From Paracoccaceae bacterium (GTDB lineage Bacteria; Pseudomonadota; Alphaproteobacteria; Rhodobacterales; Rhodobacteraceae), in NCBI GenBank assembly GCA_016764835.1, contig JAESRD010000111.1, positions 1 to 13,185 of the forward strand: a stretch of 13,185 nt of DNA, in the 5' to 3' direction. This document shows, piece after piece, positions 7,160 through 13,185 of the stretch. The number at the start of each line of letters is the position of its first letter. Position 1 is the stretch's first letter. The notes beneath the pieces were generated by a model. That model was given only the letters and a program-made list of their open reading frames with translations, searched no databases and had not been told where the DNA came from. A program made the translations under genes and the position numbers.

Positions 7160-8141
7160 ATTTATACTCGATAAGCGTCATTGCTGCACCGCGTTTGCGG
7201 CGTAGATAAAAGGTGATCATTCCCTGTAAGTTAGGGATTTTCGATGCGGTTAATAGCAGCGCCTGTTGGAGGGCGCTTGACGGGCTTTGCCCGGCGCGGC
7301 GCAGCCCAAGCGCGGTTTTGGCCCATGAAGCGGCCAAAAGTAGCGGCGGCAGGAGCGCCAAAATGCGCGGGCCAAAGACCAGCGCGGCCAAGAAAACCAA
7401 CGGCAATGCCGCGCCATAAAGCCAAACCCGGCGGCGCTCGGCGACAAAGTGGCCTTCATGCATAGCACCAAGCTGGGCAAAGCCGTGGCCGTTGCGCACA
7501 GAGCGTTTCCACCATTGGCCAAAGCTATTCGTGTCGAGATCATGCAGGGTCATCGGCTCTGGCAGCCGCAACAGAGCTTTGCCGCTGGCGCCGAGACGCA
7601 GGCAAAACTCGTCGTCTTCAGCGGCAATAACCGTGGGGTCAAAGCCACCAACCGTGTCAAAATCTGCCGCGCGCACCATCATATCACCGCCACAGGCGCG
7701 GATATCGCCAGCCGGGCGGTGCCATTCGACCTCGGCCATGGCGTGGTAGACATTGCGGGTCGGGTAAATCTCTTTGCGCCAGCCGGTGACGAGGCCCAGA
7801 TTTGGGTCATCATCTAGCGCGGCAGAGCCTTTGGCGATCCAACCAGCGGCCACGGCGCAGTCGCCATCGACAAATTGCACATAGGCGGGCAGGCCTTGGG
7901 CGCGTAGGGCGTCAAAGCCAGCGTTGCGGGCGCGGGCGGCGGTGAAAGGTGATGATTGATCGAGCCTCACCACCTCGGCCCCGACAGAGGCAGCAAAGCG
8001 GATTGAGCCGTCAATCGAGCCCGAATCAACGTAGATCAGCCTGTCAGTTTGGCCTTTGAGCGAGGTCAGGCACCGTTCAAGGCGCGCGCCCTCATTGCGG
8101 CCAATAACCACCGCGGCCACGTCATGGCGCGGCGCATTCAT
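7158..8141 (-). CDS. GT2-family glycosyltransferase
   Basis: This 327-residue inverting GT-A glycosyltransferase begins with VAAVVIGRNEGARLERCL and has IYVDSGSIDGS (36-46) for nucleotide binding. VDGDC holds the metal-binding DxD (92-94). GGDMMVR (151-157) and EDDEFCLRL (175-183) form the acceptor/catalytic region, and QWWKRSVRNG (209-218) resembles the conserved QxxRW-like helix. The C-terminal part (about 242-275) is strongly hydrophobic and would anchor it to the inner membrane, facing a lipid-linked acceptor. Its ATG overlaps the stop of the GT4 gene by four bases (ATGA). It likely adds one sugar to the repeat unit; donor and linkage are unknown. Confidence 0.92.
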   Translation of the reverse strand: MNAPRHDVAAVVIGRNEGARLERCLTSLKGQTDRLIYVDSGSIDGSIRFAASVGAEVVRLDQSSPFTAARARNAGFDALRAQGLPAYVQFVDGDCAVAAGWIAKGSAALDDDPNLGLVTGWRKEIYPTRNVYHAMAEVEWHRPAGDIRACGGDMMVRAADFDTVGGFDPTVIAAEDDEFCLRLGASGKALLRLPEPMTLHDLDTNSFGQWWKRSVRNGHGFAQLGAMHEGHFVAERRRVWLYGAALPLVFLAALVFGPRILALLPPLLLAASWAKTALGLRRAGQSPSSALQQALLLTASKIPNLQGMITFYLRRKRGAAMTLIEYK

Positions 8142-9412
8142 GGGGCGGGCTCAATTGCTGGCATCGGCGCTGGGCGTTTGGCCAAGCTGGGCTGGCTTGG
8201 GTCCATGGTCGCGGCAAACAGGCTGGCCAAGCGGGCAGCTTCGACCTTTAGCTCAAAGTCGGCGCAAACCTTGGCCCGGCCTGACGCGCCCATCTCGGCG
8301 CGCGGCGCGTCTGGGTGCAGCATGATCATAATCGCCTCGGCCAAAGCAGCCGCATCGCCGGGGGCAACCAATATGCCGTTGGTCTTGTTTTCAACCAGCT
8401 CGCCAACACCGCCGACAGATGTGGCGATAACCGGCACGGACGCCGCCATGGCCTCCATCAACACTACCGGCACGCCCTCAGCAAAGCTGGGCAACACGAG
8501 GCAGTCGGTGTCCTCAAGGGTTTTGGCCACTGCCGTCTGGCTCTGATAGCCGACGAAGCTGAGCGATGGGCTCAGGCCTAACTGGCGGGCTTCGGTCTCA
8601 AGGGCCATGCGTTCCGGGCCGTCGCCTATAAGCGTCAAGTGCAGATCAGGCTGGGTTTTGAGCGCAATTTGCAGGGCTTCAAACAGCACGGGTATGCCCT
8701 TTACCGCCGCCAAACGGCCGACGAAAAGCAGGTTCTTGCCCTGCCGCTGGCCGACGCTGTAACGTGCCGGATCAATGCCGCAATGCACGATATGCAGCTT
8801 GCTCCAATGGGCGCGATCCGAGAATAACATGCCCTGCGAGCGGCAAAACTCTGAGATGCAAGCGACAAAGGCAGCCCGCTTGATCTTCTCATCGAGCCGC
8901 CAGTGCTCGGGGGCAAAGAAATCATCGGGGCCGTGCATGGTGAATGACCACGAGATACCGGTCAGCTCACCTGTAATCATGGCCACGGTGCAGCTGGCCT
9001 TGGCAATATGGTTGTGCAAATGGCGGGCCTTTATGGCCCGCAGATGCGCCGCCAAAACCACGGCTTCGGCAAAATATATCGCCCCAAACAACTTGCCGCG
9101 TAGCCCGGCGGGCGCGGTGCGAAAGGCCAGCCAAGCGGCCTTGGCGTAGCGTTTTGGCTCTTTGAGCGCCTCAAAATGAGCGCGCAGGCTAACCATTGGT
9201 TTGGCGGTTTGGCGCAGGGTGTTAAACGTGCGCGCCGCCTCTTGCTTTTGCTCCGGTCCGGTATGGTGCTCGGCCCCGGTGCGCCGGATCGAACAGGTCT
9301 CGACCTCAAAACCCAACTCGCGCAATGCCGCAACTTCGCGCTGAATAAACGTGTCAGTGGCACGGGGATATTCCCCGGTCAGATAGGCGATCGGCCCGGC
9401 TAGATTACTCAT
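8138..9412 (-). CDS. GT4-family glycosyltransferase (WcaL-like)
   Basis: This 424-residue retaining GT-B glycosyltransferase has an N-terminal acceptor domain beginning IAYLTGEYPRATDTFIQREV, a pattern common in exopolysaccharide and colanic-acid type GT4 enzymes. The donor-binding half shows VGRLAAVKGI (231-240; Arg233 and Lys238 for the nucleotide phosphates), LIGDGPE (261-267) and the EX7E motif (Glu312, Glu320) in SFAEGVPVVLMEAMA. No membrane span is apparent, so it is probably cytoplasmic or peripheral. A GGAGA site lies six bases before its ATG, and the start overlaps the preceding SDR stop (ATGA, 9409-9412). It likely transfers a sugar onto the lipid-linked intermediate. Confidence 0.93.
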   Translation of the reverse strand: MSNLAGPIAYLTGEYPRATDTFIQREVAALRELGFEVETCSIRRTGAEHHTGPEQKQEAARTFNTLRQTAKPMVSLRAHFEALKEPKRYAKAAWLAFRTAPAGLRGKLFGAIYFAEAVVLAAHLRAIKARHLHNHIAKASCTVAMITGELTGISWSFTMHGPDDFFAPEHWRLDEKIKRAAFVACISEFCRSQGMLFSDRAHWSKLHIVHCGIDPARYSVGQRQGKNLLFVGRLAAVKGIPVLFEALQIALKTQPDLHLTLIGDGPERMALETEARQLGLSPSLSFVGYQSQTAVAKTLEDTDCLVLPSFAEGVPVVLMEAMAASVPVIATSVGGVGELVENKTNGILVAPGDAAALAEAIMIMLHPDAPRAEMGASGRAKVCADFELKVEAARLASLFAATMDPSQPSLAKRPAPMPAIEPAP

Positions 9413-10392
9413 GAAATCTCTCCGCTTTGTGCCGCATCCATTGCCGCCTGAAACGACAGTTTGGGCTGCCAGCCAAGCGCATTAAGCTTGGCGTTGGAGT
9501 AGCGCGCCGGGGCCATGCGGGCCCGCAGCGTTGGCTGTTTGAACAGGCCGGGCAGACGGCTGCCAATCTTGGGCAGCTTGGCCAGATACGGCCCGGTAAA
9601 ATCGAGCACCCGCCATGGCAGCGGCAGCACGAGGCGGGGCCAGCCCGCCCGCGTCATCGCCTGAATATAGGTGCTGCGATCCGGCAGATCATCATCAACG
9701 ACATTGATGATATCTATGTTAGTCGGCGCCGCCTCAGCATTTATCGGCGCAATCGATGTCTCGGCGCCAATCACCAGCGCCTCAGCGCAATGGTCAATAT
9801 AGGTCAGCGGCAGCTCGCCTGTGCCACCAAGACGCAACAGGGTGTTGCCCTTGCGCAGCCCCAGATGCGCGTTCCATATCCTGCCGGGGCCAAAGATCGC
9901 CCCCGCCCGCATGACCCGCAGCTCTTGGCCCGTAGCTTTGGCATGGGCCATCGCCGCGCCCTCTTGGGCCAGTTTGGCCCGCATATAGGCGTCGCGCTGG
10001 CGCGGTTGCGGCTCTAGCGGTGAGTGCTCATCAATGGTGCCATACTTTGCTGGCGCAGCGTAGACCGACATTGAGCTGACAAGCACCAGCCGGGCCGGGT
10101 GCTGCTCTAACGCGGCTAGCAAGTTGAGCGTTGCGCCCAGAGTGTCACGCGCCTGATCTGCGGCATCGGGCGACAAAGTGGCCGCCGCATGGATAACCGC
10201 ATCAACCCCGTCCACGGCGGCAAATGGCGGCGCATCTGCCAGATCAGCGGTAAAGACCTCAACCCCCGGCAAAACAGCGCCTTCAGAGCGAACCAGCGCC
10301 CGTACCTTATGCCCGCGCGCAAGCGCCGCTTCAGTACAGGCCCGGCCCAAAAAGCCGTTCGCCCCGGTGATTAATATTGTCAAAGCGCCCAT
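9409..10392 (-). CDS. Extended SDR, NAD-dependent epimerase/dehydratase
   Basis: This extended short-chain dehydrogenase/reductase has TGANGFLG (9-16) for the cofactor, VIHAAA after the fourth strand, LVSSMSVY (104-111) with the catalytic serine, and YMRAK (136-140) with the catalytic Tyr and Lys. It is probably a nucleotide-sugar epimerase, reductase or dehydratase. I chose ATG 10392 (327 residues) because GGAG lies eight bases upstream; a longer frame from TTG 10416 adds eight residues ahead of the Rossmann strand and lacks support. The start overlaps the end of the upstream Gfo/Idh/MocA gene by 13 bases. Together these two genes repeat the domain pair found fused in the 701-residue protein further down the operon. 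Confidence 0.9.
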   Translation of the reverse strand: MGALTILITGANGFLGRACTEAALARGHKVRALVRSEGAVLPGVEVFTADLADAPPFAAVDGVDAVIHAAATLSPDAADQARDTLGATLNLLAALEQHPARLVLVSSMSVYAAPAKYGTIDEHSPLEPQPRQRDAYMRAKLAQEGAAMAHAKATGQELRVMRAGAIFGPGRIWNAHLGLRKGNTLLRLGGTGELPLTYIDHCAEALVIGAETSIAPINAEAAPTNIDIINVVDDDLPDRSTYIQAMTRAGWPRLVLPLPWRVLDFTGPYLAKLPKIGSRLPGLFKQPTLRARMAPARYSNAKLNALGWQPKLSFQAAMDAAQSGEIS

Positions 10393-11579
10393 GGCATTGG
10401 CTCCATAGCACTGCAAGTTGTGGTCATCTCTTGGTCGCCTCCGGCCTGAACCGCCAGTGTCACCTCGGTCAAATGCACAGCGTAAGCGCCCGACAACCGC
10501 GACACGCGCCCCGCCGCTATCGCACCCAGCATCTCAGCCGGACCAAGCGCAAAGTTCATAGACGCAGCCCCCCAGCGCGGCAAATGCGGATGGGTCTCGC
10601 CCTTGATCTTGACCTTGCGGCCAATCGGCAGCTCAAGCAACCGACGTCGAATAACCTTGCGCTTATACAGCCGAACCGGCGCGCCATTATCCCATGCACG
10701 CGGCATTTCCAAAACACCCGTGTCACCGATCACCCGAATACGGTGATCATGCGGTGCGACAATAGAACAGGTCAGCCGGGCCACAGGCCCACCTTCAAAC
10801 CACAGCACGGCCACAGCAAAGTCAGGCGCCGCATCAGTGACCCCCAGCTTGTCGGGCAACACCGTCGCGGGCACCGAGGCCACCCGCGTCACCGCGCCAA
10901 ACATCGCGATCAGCCAGCTGAGATAATAGCCCGCATGTTCCAGCGTGCAGCCAGTGCGAAACTCATCGACCACCGGCCAGGGCGCGCCGCTCTCGCTGGC
11001 CCACATCTCAAGCGGGGCCTGAGGGATAAACCCATCATCCAGCTCCGCATAGATCAGCCTCGGCGTGCCAGCATGCCCGTCGCGCACGGCTTTAGCCAGC
11101 GTCTGCGCGGCCTGCGACAGCACAGATGACGGCGCACTGGCCAGCTGTAGCCCCTTGGCCTGCGCCAAAGCGTTCAGTTCAACCGCATCTTTCAGCGCCA
11201 TTGTCATCGGTTTTTCTGACCAGACGTTAAACCCAGCCTCAAGCGCGCTGCGTATCACGCCCGCATGCTCGGTCGGGTTGGTCAGGTTCACGATCAGGCT
11301 GTTTTTGGGCGTTACCGCATAGGCCGCTTTTAAGCTCGGCAGGGCGGCAATGCCCCAATGCGTGCAAAAAGCCGCCATTCGTGCCGTATCGTTATCAAAC
11401 GCGCCATGGACACATATCTCAGGATGAGCGGCAAAAGAACGCATATACAGGTCGGCGACAAAACCGCAGCCAATAAGCGTGACGCCTGACCCAACCTGTT
11501 CATTATTACTATCTACGTGGTGTTTCATGCAGGCTTGCTCAAAATAACATTCATGGCAGTCAAATATTTCTTTCGCCAT
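10380..11579 (-). CDS. Gfo/Idh/MocA family oxidoreductase
   Basis: This 399-residue NAD(P)-dependent oxidoreductase is the first gene of the minus-strand operon. It has GCGFVADLY (37-45) in the Rossmann fold, VNLTNPTEHAGV in the loop after the fourth strand, SEKPM (121-125) with the conserved Lys, and EHAGYYLSWL (214-223) with a histidine at the usual catalytic place. It presumably oxidises or reduces a sugar-nucleotide carbon, together with the overlapping SDR gene. The frame begins at ATG 11579 with AGGG seven bases upstream. This gives an unusual 30-residue N-terminal extension with CHECYFEQAC (Cys8, 11, 17). ATG 11528 (residue 18) would remove the cysteines but has a weaker ribosome site. 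The family is certain; the start is less so. Confidence 0.9.
   Translation of the reverse strand: MAKEIFDCHECYFEQACMKHHVDSNNEQVGSGVTLIGCGFVADLYMRSFAAHPEICVHGAFDNDTARMAAFCTHWGIAALPSLKAAYAVTPKNSLIVNLTNPTEHAGVIRSALEAGFNVWSEKPMTMALKDAVELNALAQAKGLQLASAPSSVLSQAAQTLAKAVRDGHAGTPRLIYAELDDGFIPQAPLEMWASESGAPWPVVDEFRTGCTLEHAGYYLSWLIAMFGAVTRVASVPATVLPDKLGVTDAAPDFAVAVLWFEGGPVARLTCSIVAPHDHRIRVIGDTGVLEMPRAWDNGAPVRLYKRKVIRRRLLELPIGRKVKIKGETHPHLPRWGAASMNFALGPAEMLGAIAAGRVSRLSGAYAVHLTEVTLAVQAGGDQEMTTTCSAMEPMPWAL
10401..10404 (-). promoter_or_regulatory. Ribosome binding site deciding the ATG start at 10392
   Basis: On the minus strand GGAG lies eight bases before ATG 10392, inside the end of the previous gene. 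It favours this start over TTG 10416. Confidence 0.6.
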
Positions 11580-11598
11580 GCTATGGCCCTAAAGGATG

Positions 11599-11627
11599 GC
11601 AATACTTTGACCTGTAGGACGGATCAA
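11599..11627 (-). promoter_or_regulatory. Candidate promoter for the minus-strand operon
   Basis: On the minus strand TTGATC (11627-11622), a 17-base spacer and TATTGC (11604-11599) resemble a sigma-70 promoter, with a weak -10 box. Transcription would begin about a dozen bases before ATG 11579, leaving a short leader with just the AGGG ribosome site. Confidence 0.3.
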
Positions 11628-11635
11628 ATTGGAAT
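11607..11635 (+). promoter_or_regulatory. Candidate sigma-70 promoter for the GT26 gene
   Basis: TTGACC (11607-11612; five of six to consensus), a 17-base spacer and TGGAAT (11630-11635; four of six) form a reasonable promoter. Transcription from about 11642 would give a leader of roughly 150 bases containing the whole hairpin ladder. It overlaps the candidate minus-strand promoter face to face, so the two could interfere or share a regulator. Confidence 0.35.
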
Positions 11636-11679
11636 GTTGCTTGCAGGCTCGCAATTTGCGGGTTTGATGGGCAGGGGAA

Positions 11680-11802
11680 ATGTACTGGCTTTTTAGCCGG
11701 GAAGAGCCTGAAAAGGCTGAGAAGGACCTGCAAAAGGTCGAGAAGGACCCGAAGGTCGAGAAGGGCCCGAAGGTCGAGAAGGGAACGTGTCGTGGAGTTT
11801 AA
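11680..11802 (+). CDS. Possible small ORF (40 codons), charged repetitive peptide
   Basis: An open frame from ATG 11680 to TAA 11800-11802 encodes 40 residues. It begins MYWLFSREEP and continues as Glu/Lys repeats ending KDPKVEKGPKVEKG then TCRGV. Its stop overlaps the GT26 GTG start (11792) by 11 bases in another frame, which would suit a leader peptide with translational coupling. Against it, the AGGGG upstream is only two to three bases from the ATG, and the tract has base-pairing patterns that explain its sequence better at the RNA level. I recognise no family. Confidence 0.3.
   Translation: MYWLFSREEPEKAEKDLQKVEKDPKVEKGPKVEKGTCRGV
11699..11781 (+). repeat. Ladder of four tandem hairpins with GAGAAG linkers
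   Basis: Four short inverted repeats follow one another. H1 is AGCCT-GAAA-AGGCT (11705-11718), H2 is GACCT-GCAAA-AGGTC (11725-11739), H3 is GACC-CGAA-GGTC (11746-11757) and H4 is GGCC-CGAA-GGTC (11764-11775, one G-U pair as RNA). After each comes an identical GAGAAG (11719, 11740, 11758, 11776), and GGGAAG precedes H1. Two base pairs change together between H1 and H2 (A-T to G-C and G-C to A-T), and the H4 change stays pairable on the + strand. The last linker leads straight into the GT26 ribosome site. The last two units are 18-base repeats with one mismatch. Confidence 0.8.
11779..11784 (+). promoter_or_regulatory. Ribosome binding site deciding the GTG start at 11792
   Basis: AAGGGA lies seven bases before GTG 11792, directly after the last linker of the hairpin ladder. 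It supports GTG 11792 over ATG 11831, which would remove the first 13 residues. Confidence 0.6.
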
Positions 11803-12547
11803 GGCAGCGGGCATTAGCTTTGCAGTCAATATGAGAAGTGCGGAGCAATTGCACCGACAGGTCGCTCAGCGCCTTGCGCAGGGGCGCGGCTTTGCTCTGG
11901 CCACGCTTAACCTTGATCACCTGGTCAAGTTGCGCAATGACGCAAAATTTGCCGTGGCCTATAGCGCCCAAGATCTGGTGACAGCTGACGGCAACCCTAT
12001 TGTCTGGGTCAGCAAAATGGCAGGCACGCCGGTTGAGCTGCTGCCGGGCTCTGACCTTATTATTCCGCTATGCGAAATCGCCCAAGCCGAAGGCGTGGCG
12101 ATTGGCTTGGCTGGCTCTAACCAAGCCAGCTTAGAGCAGGCCGCAACCGAGCTGCAAAAGCACGTGCCGGGGCTGATGGTCGCCTCAAAGATCGCACCGC
12201 CAATGGGGTTTGACCCCAGCAGCGACGCGGCGGCTGAGCTGTTGCAATCAATGGCCGATAGCGGTGCGCGGCTGATTTTCATTGCCCTTGGCGCGCCAAA
12301 GCAAGAGCTGCTGGCTGCACGCGGCCGGGCCCTGTTGCCCAATATTGGCTTTGCCTCCATTGGCGCTGGGCTCGACTTTTTGTCAGGCCAGCAACGGCGC
12401 GCGCCCAGCTGGGTGCGCCGCATTGCCATGGAGTGGCTCTGGCGGATGATGTCCGACCCCCGCCGCTTGGCCAAACGATATTTCTTCTCAGCCCTGATCT
12501 TGCCGGGCCATATGCTGCGCGCCTTTTGGGTGCGGGTCGCCGGTTAG
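11792..12547 (+). CDS. WecG/TagA/CpsF family glycosyltransferase (GT26)
   Basis: This 251-residue membrane-associated glycosyltransferase belongs to the family that adds the second sugar (typically N-acetylmannosamine or its uronic acid in characterised members) to an undecaprenyl-linked first sugar. Conserved parts are ATLNLDHLVKLR (37-48), VTADGNPIVW (63-72, with the conserved Asp66), IALGAPKQE (164-172), IGAGLDFLSGQQRRAPSW (190-207) and the C-terminal EWLWRMMSDPRRLAKRY (214-230), which in this family helps membrane docking. The length is normal. It is divergent from the oxidoreductase operon and has its own structured leader. Its TAG stop overlaps the stop of the convergent SDR gene, with no terminator between them. 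The donor sugar cannot be read from sequence. Confidence 0.93.
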   Translation: MEFKAAGISFAVNMRSAEQLHRQVAQRLAQGRGFALATLNLDHLVKLRNDAKFAVAYSAQDLVTADGNPIVWVSKMAGTPVELLPGSDLIIPLCEIAQAEGVAIGLAGSNQASLEQAATELQKHVPGLMVASKIAPPMGFDPSSDAAAELLQSMADSGARLIFIALGAPKQELLAARGRALLPNIGFASIGAGLDFLSGQQRRAPSWVRRIAMEWLWRMMSDPRRLAKRYFFSALILPGHMLRAFWVRVAG

Positions 12548-13185
12548 CCCAGCTTTCGGGCAGGCCGCTTGGCCACCAGCCGCAGCTTCTCTGCAATCCG
12601 GCGTTTGAGCGATGCATGCGGCGGGATCTCACAGTCCATTTCCCATGTCGTGCCATTCAGCGTCGGGTCATCCATGAGCGCCAGTTCGGCCCCCCAATGG
12701 GCAGATGTCGCCGGATCTAGCCCATCAGCAATGCCCATCTGGGTTTTGAGCATGCCGGGCATCCAATCATTGATGACAATATTGTCGAACCGATCCTGAA
12801 GATCGGCGACCAAAGCCCGCGTAAATATCCGCGCAGCACCCTTGGATACCGAATAGGCCGCAGAGCCGGGCAGCGGGGCAATATCGGCAAATGTCGCTAC
12901 ATTCATGATCCGGCCCTGTCCGGCCGCAACCATGTCTTTGAGCGCCTCAGAGCTGCAACTGGCCAGCCCGCCAAGGTTAACCGCCACGGTTTGCATAAAG
13001 CTGTCGCCGGTCTCATCAAGAAAGTCGCGCCGCGGGTAGAGCGCTGCATTATTGATCAGCCGTCGCACCGGCCCGCCCCAGGCGCGCGCCTGAGAAAAGG
13101 CCGTGGCCACTTGCGCCGGGTCGGCAATATCGCATTGCACCGGCAAGAACCCGTCGCCCGCCAGCGCCGCCGTCTCGGCCAGCGC
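12544..13185 (-). CDS. Short-chain dehydrogenase/reductase, N-terminus beyond window
   Basis: This is the C-terminal 213 residues of a classical SDR. The frame is open to the window edge, reading ALAETAALAGDGFLPVQCDI before the first in-window start, so the glycine-rich cofactor motif lies outside. Visible marks are VQCDIADPAQV (Asp for the adenine ring), LINNAALYP (the NNAG motif as NNAA) and YSVSK with the catalytic Tyr and Lys. At the catalytic Ser position, 13 residues before the Tyr, there is Thr (NVATFADIAP). The C-terminal end is basic (RRIAEKLRLVAKRPARKLG). Its role is uncertain: it could modify a sugar or lipid precursor of the cluster. It converges on the GT26 gene, with four shared bases at the stops (12544-12547). 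Confidence 0.88.
   Translation of the reverse strand, partial: ALAETAALAGDGFLPVQCDIADPAQVATAFSQARAWGGPVRRLINNAALYPRRDFLDETGDSFMQTVAVNLGGLASCSSEALKDMVAAGQGRIMNVATFADIAPLPGSAAYSVSKGAARIFTRALVADLQDRFDNIVINDWMPGMLKTQMGIADGLDPATSAHWGAELALMDDPTLNGTTWEMDCEIPPHASLKRRIAEKLRLVAKRPARKLG

Larger units (their letters stand above)
11580..11791. other. Divergent control region between the operon and the GT26 gene
   Basis: These 212 bases separate two genes transcribed away from each other. The left part (11590-11640) carries candidate promoters for both directions. The right part (11680-11791) carries a ladder of tandem hairpins and a 40-codon open frame. Each is described separately. Confidence 0.6.

Noticed and set aside
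8049..8546. 165-residue + strand open frame
   Set aside because: Antisense to the two glycosyltransferase genes, Ala/Ser-rich low-complexity composition, no ribosome site.
10377..11129. 250-residue + strand open frame
   Set aside because: It lies antisense to the Gfo/Idh/MocA gene, has a His/Arg/Gln-rich composition typical of a shadow frame, and has no recognisable motif.
11693..11971. 92-residue minus-strand frame with a Pro/Ser/Gly-rich repeat tail
   Set aside because: The repeat tail is the hairpin ladder read backwards, and the rest is antisense to the well-supported GT26 gene.

Overview
This is a high-GC window with compact, overlapping genes and several TTG/GTG starts. The gene families suggest an alphaproteobacterium, possibly Rhodobacterales-like, but no rRNA or other taxonomic marker is present, so that placement is an inference. 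The theme is surface or secreted polysaccharide biosynthesis, next to the 3' end of a nonribosomal peptide synthetase (NRPS) locus.

Layout. (1) Bases 3-2284 on the + strand hold the 3' end of an NRPS and a coupled EntD-type phosphopantetheinyl transferase. The NRPS has a luciferase-like monooxygenase domain inside its adenylation domain, then a carrier domain, and no thioesterase. (2) Bases 2285-2648 are non-coding, with tandem REP-like palindromes and a leader hairpin. (3) Bases 2649-3959 on the + strand encode a Wzz/GumC-type chain-length protein. (4) A perfect 17-bp hairpin at 3982-4021 separates it from a convergent minus-strand operon. (5) That operon is transcribed from about 11590 down to 4049. 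Its order is Gfo/Idh/MocA oxidoreductase, SDR epimerase/dehydratase, GT4 glycosyltransferase, GT2 glycosyltransferase, a fused Gfo/Idh/MocA-SDR protein, and a Wzc/CpsD-type tyrosine kinase ATPase domain. The first five genes overlap or nearly touch; the kinase follows a 102-nt gap with small hairpins. (6) Bases 11580-11791 form a divergent control region. (7) A WecG/TagA/CpsF (GT26) glycosyltransferase lies at 11792-12547 on the + strand. (8) A minus-strand SDR gene runs off the right edge.

Working together. The oxidoreductases and SDRs probably make or modify a nucleotide sugar. The GT26, GT4 and GT2 enzymes would build a lipid-linked repeat unit, and the Wzz protein with the separate tyrosine kinase would control export and chain length. 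No initiating phosphoglycosyltransferase, flippase, polymerase or outer-membrane exporter is visible. The NRPS and its transferase may supply an amino-acid-derived group or an independent metabolite; the sequence does not decide this.

The least ordinary features are an RNA-like ladder of four tandem hairpins with identical GAGAAG linkers and covarying base pairs just upstream of the GT26 gene (11699-11784), the presence of both fused and split Gfo/Idh/MocA + SDR enzymes in one operon, the tandem palindromes after the phosphopantetheinyl transferase gene, and a ribosome-site-masking hairpin before the kinase gene.
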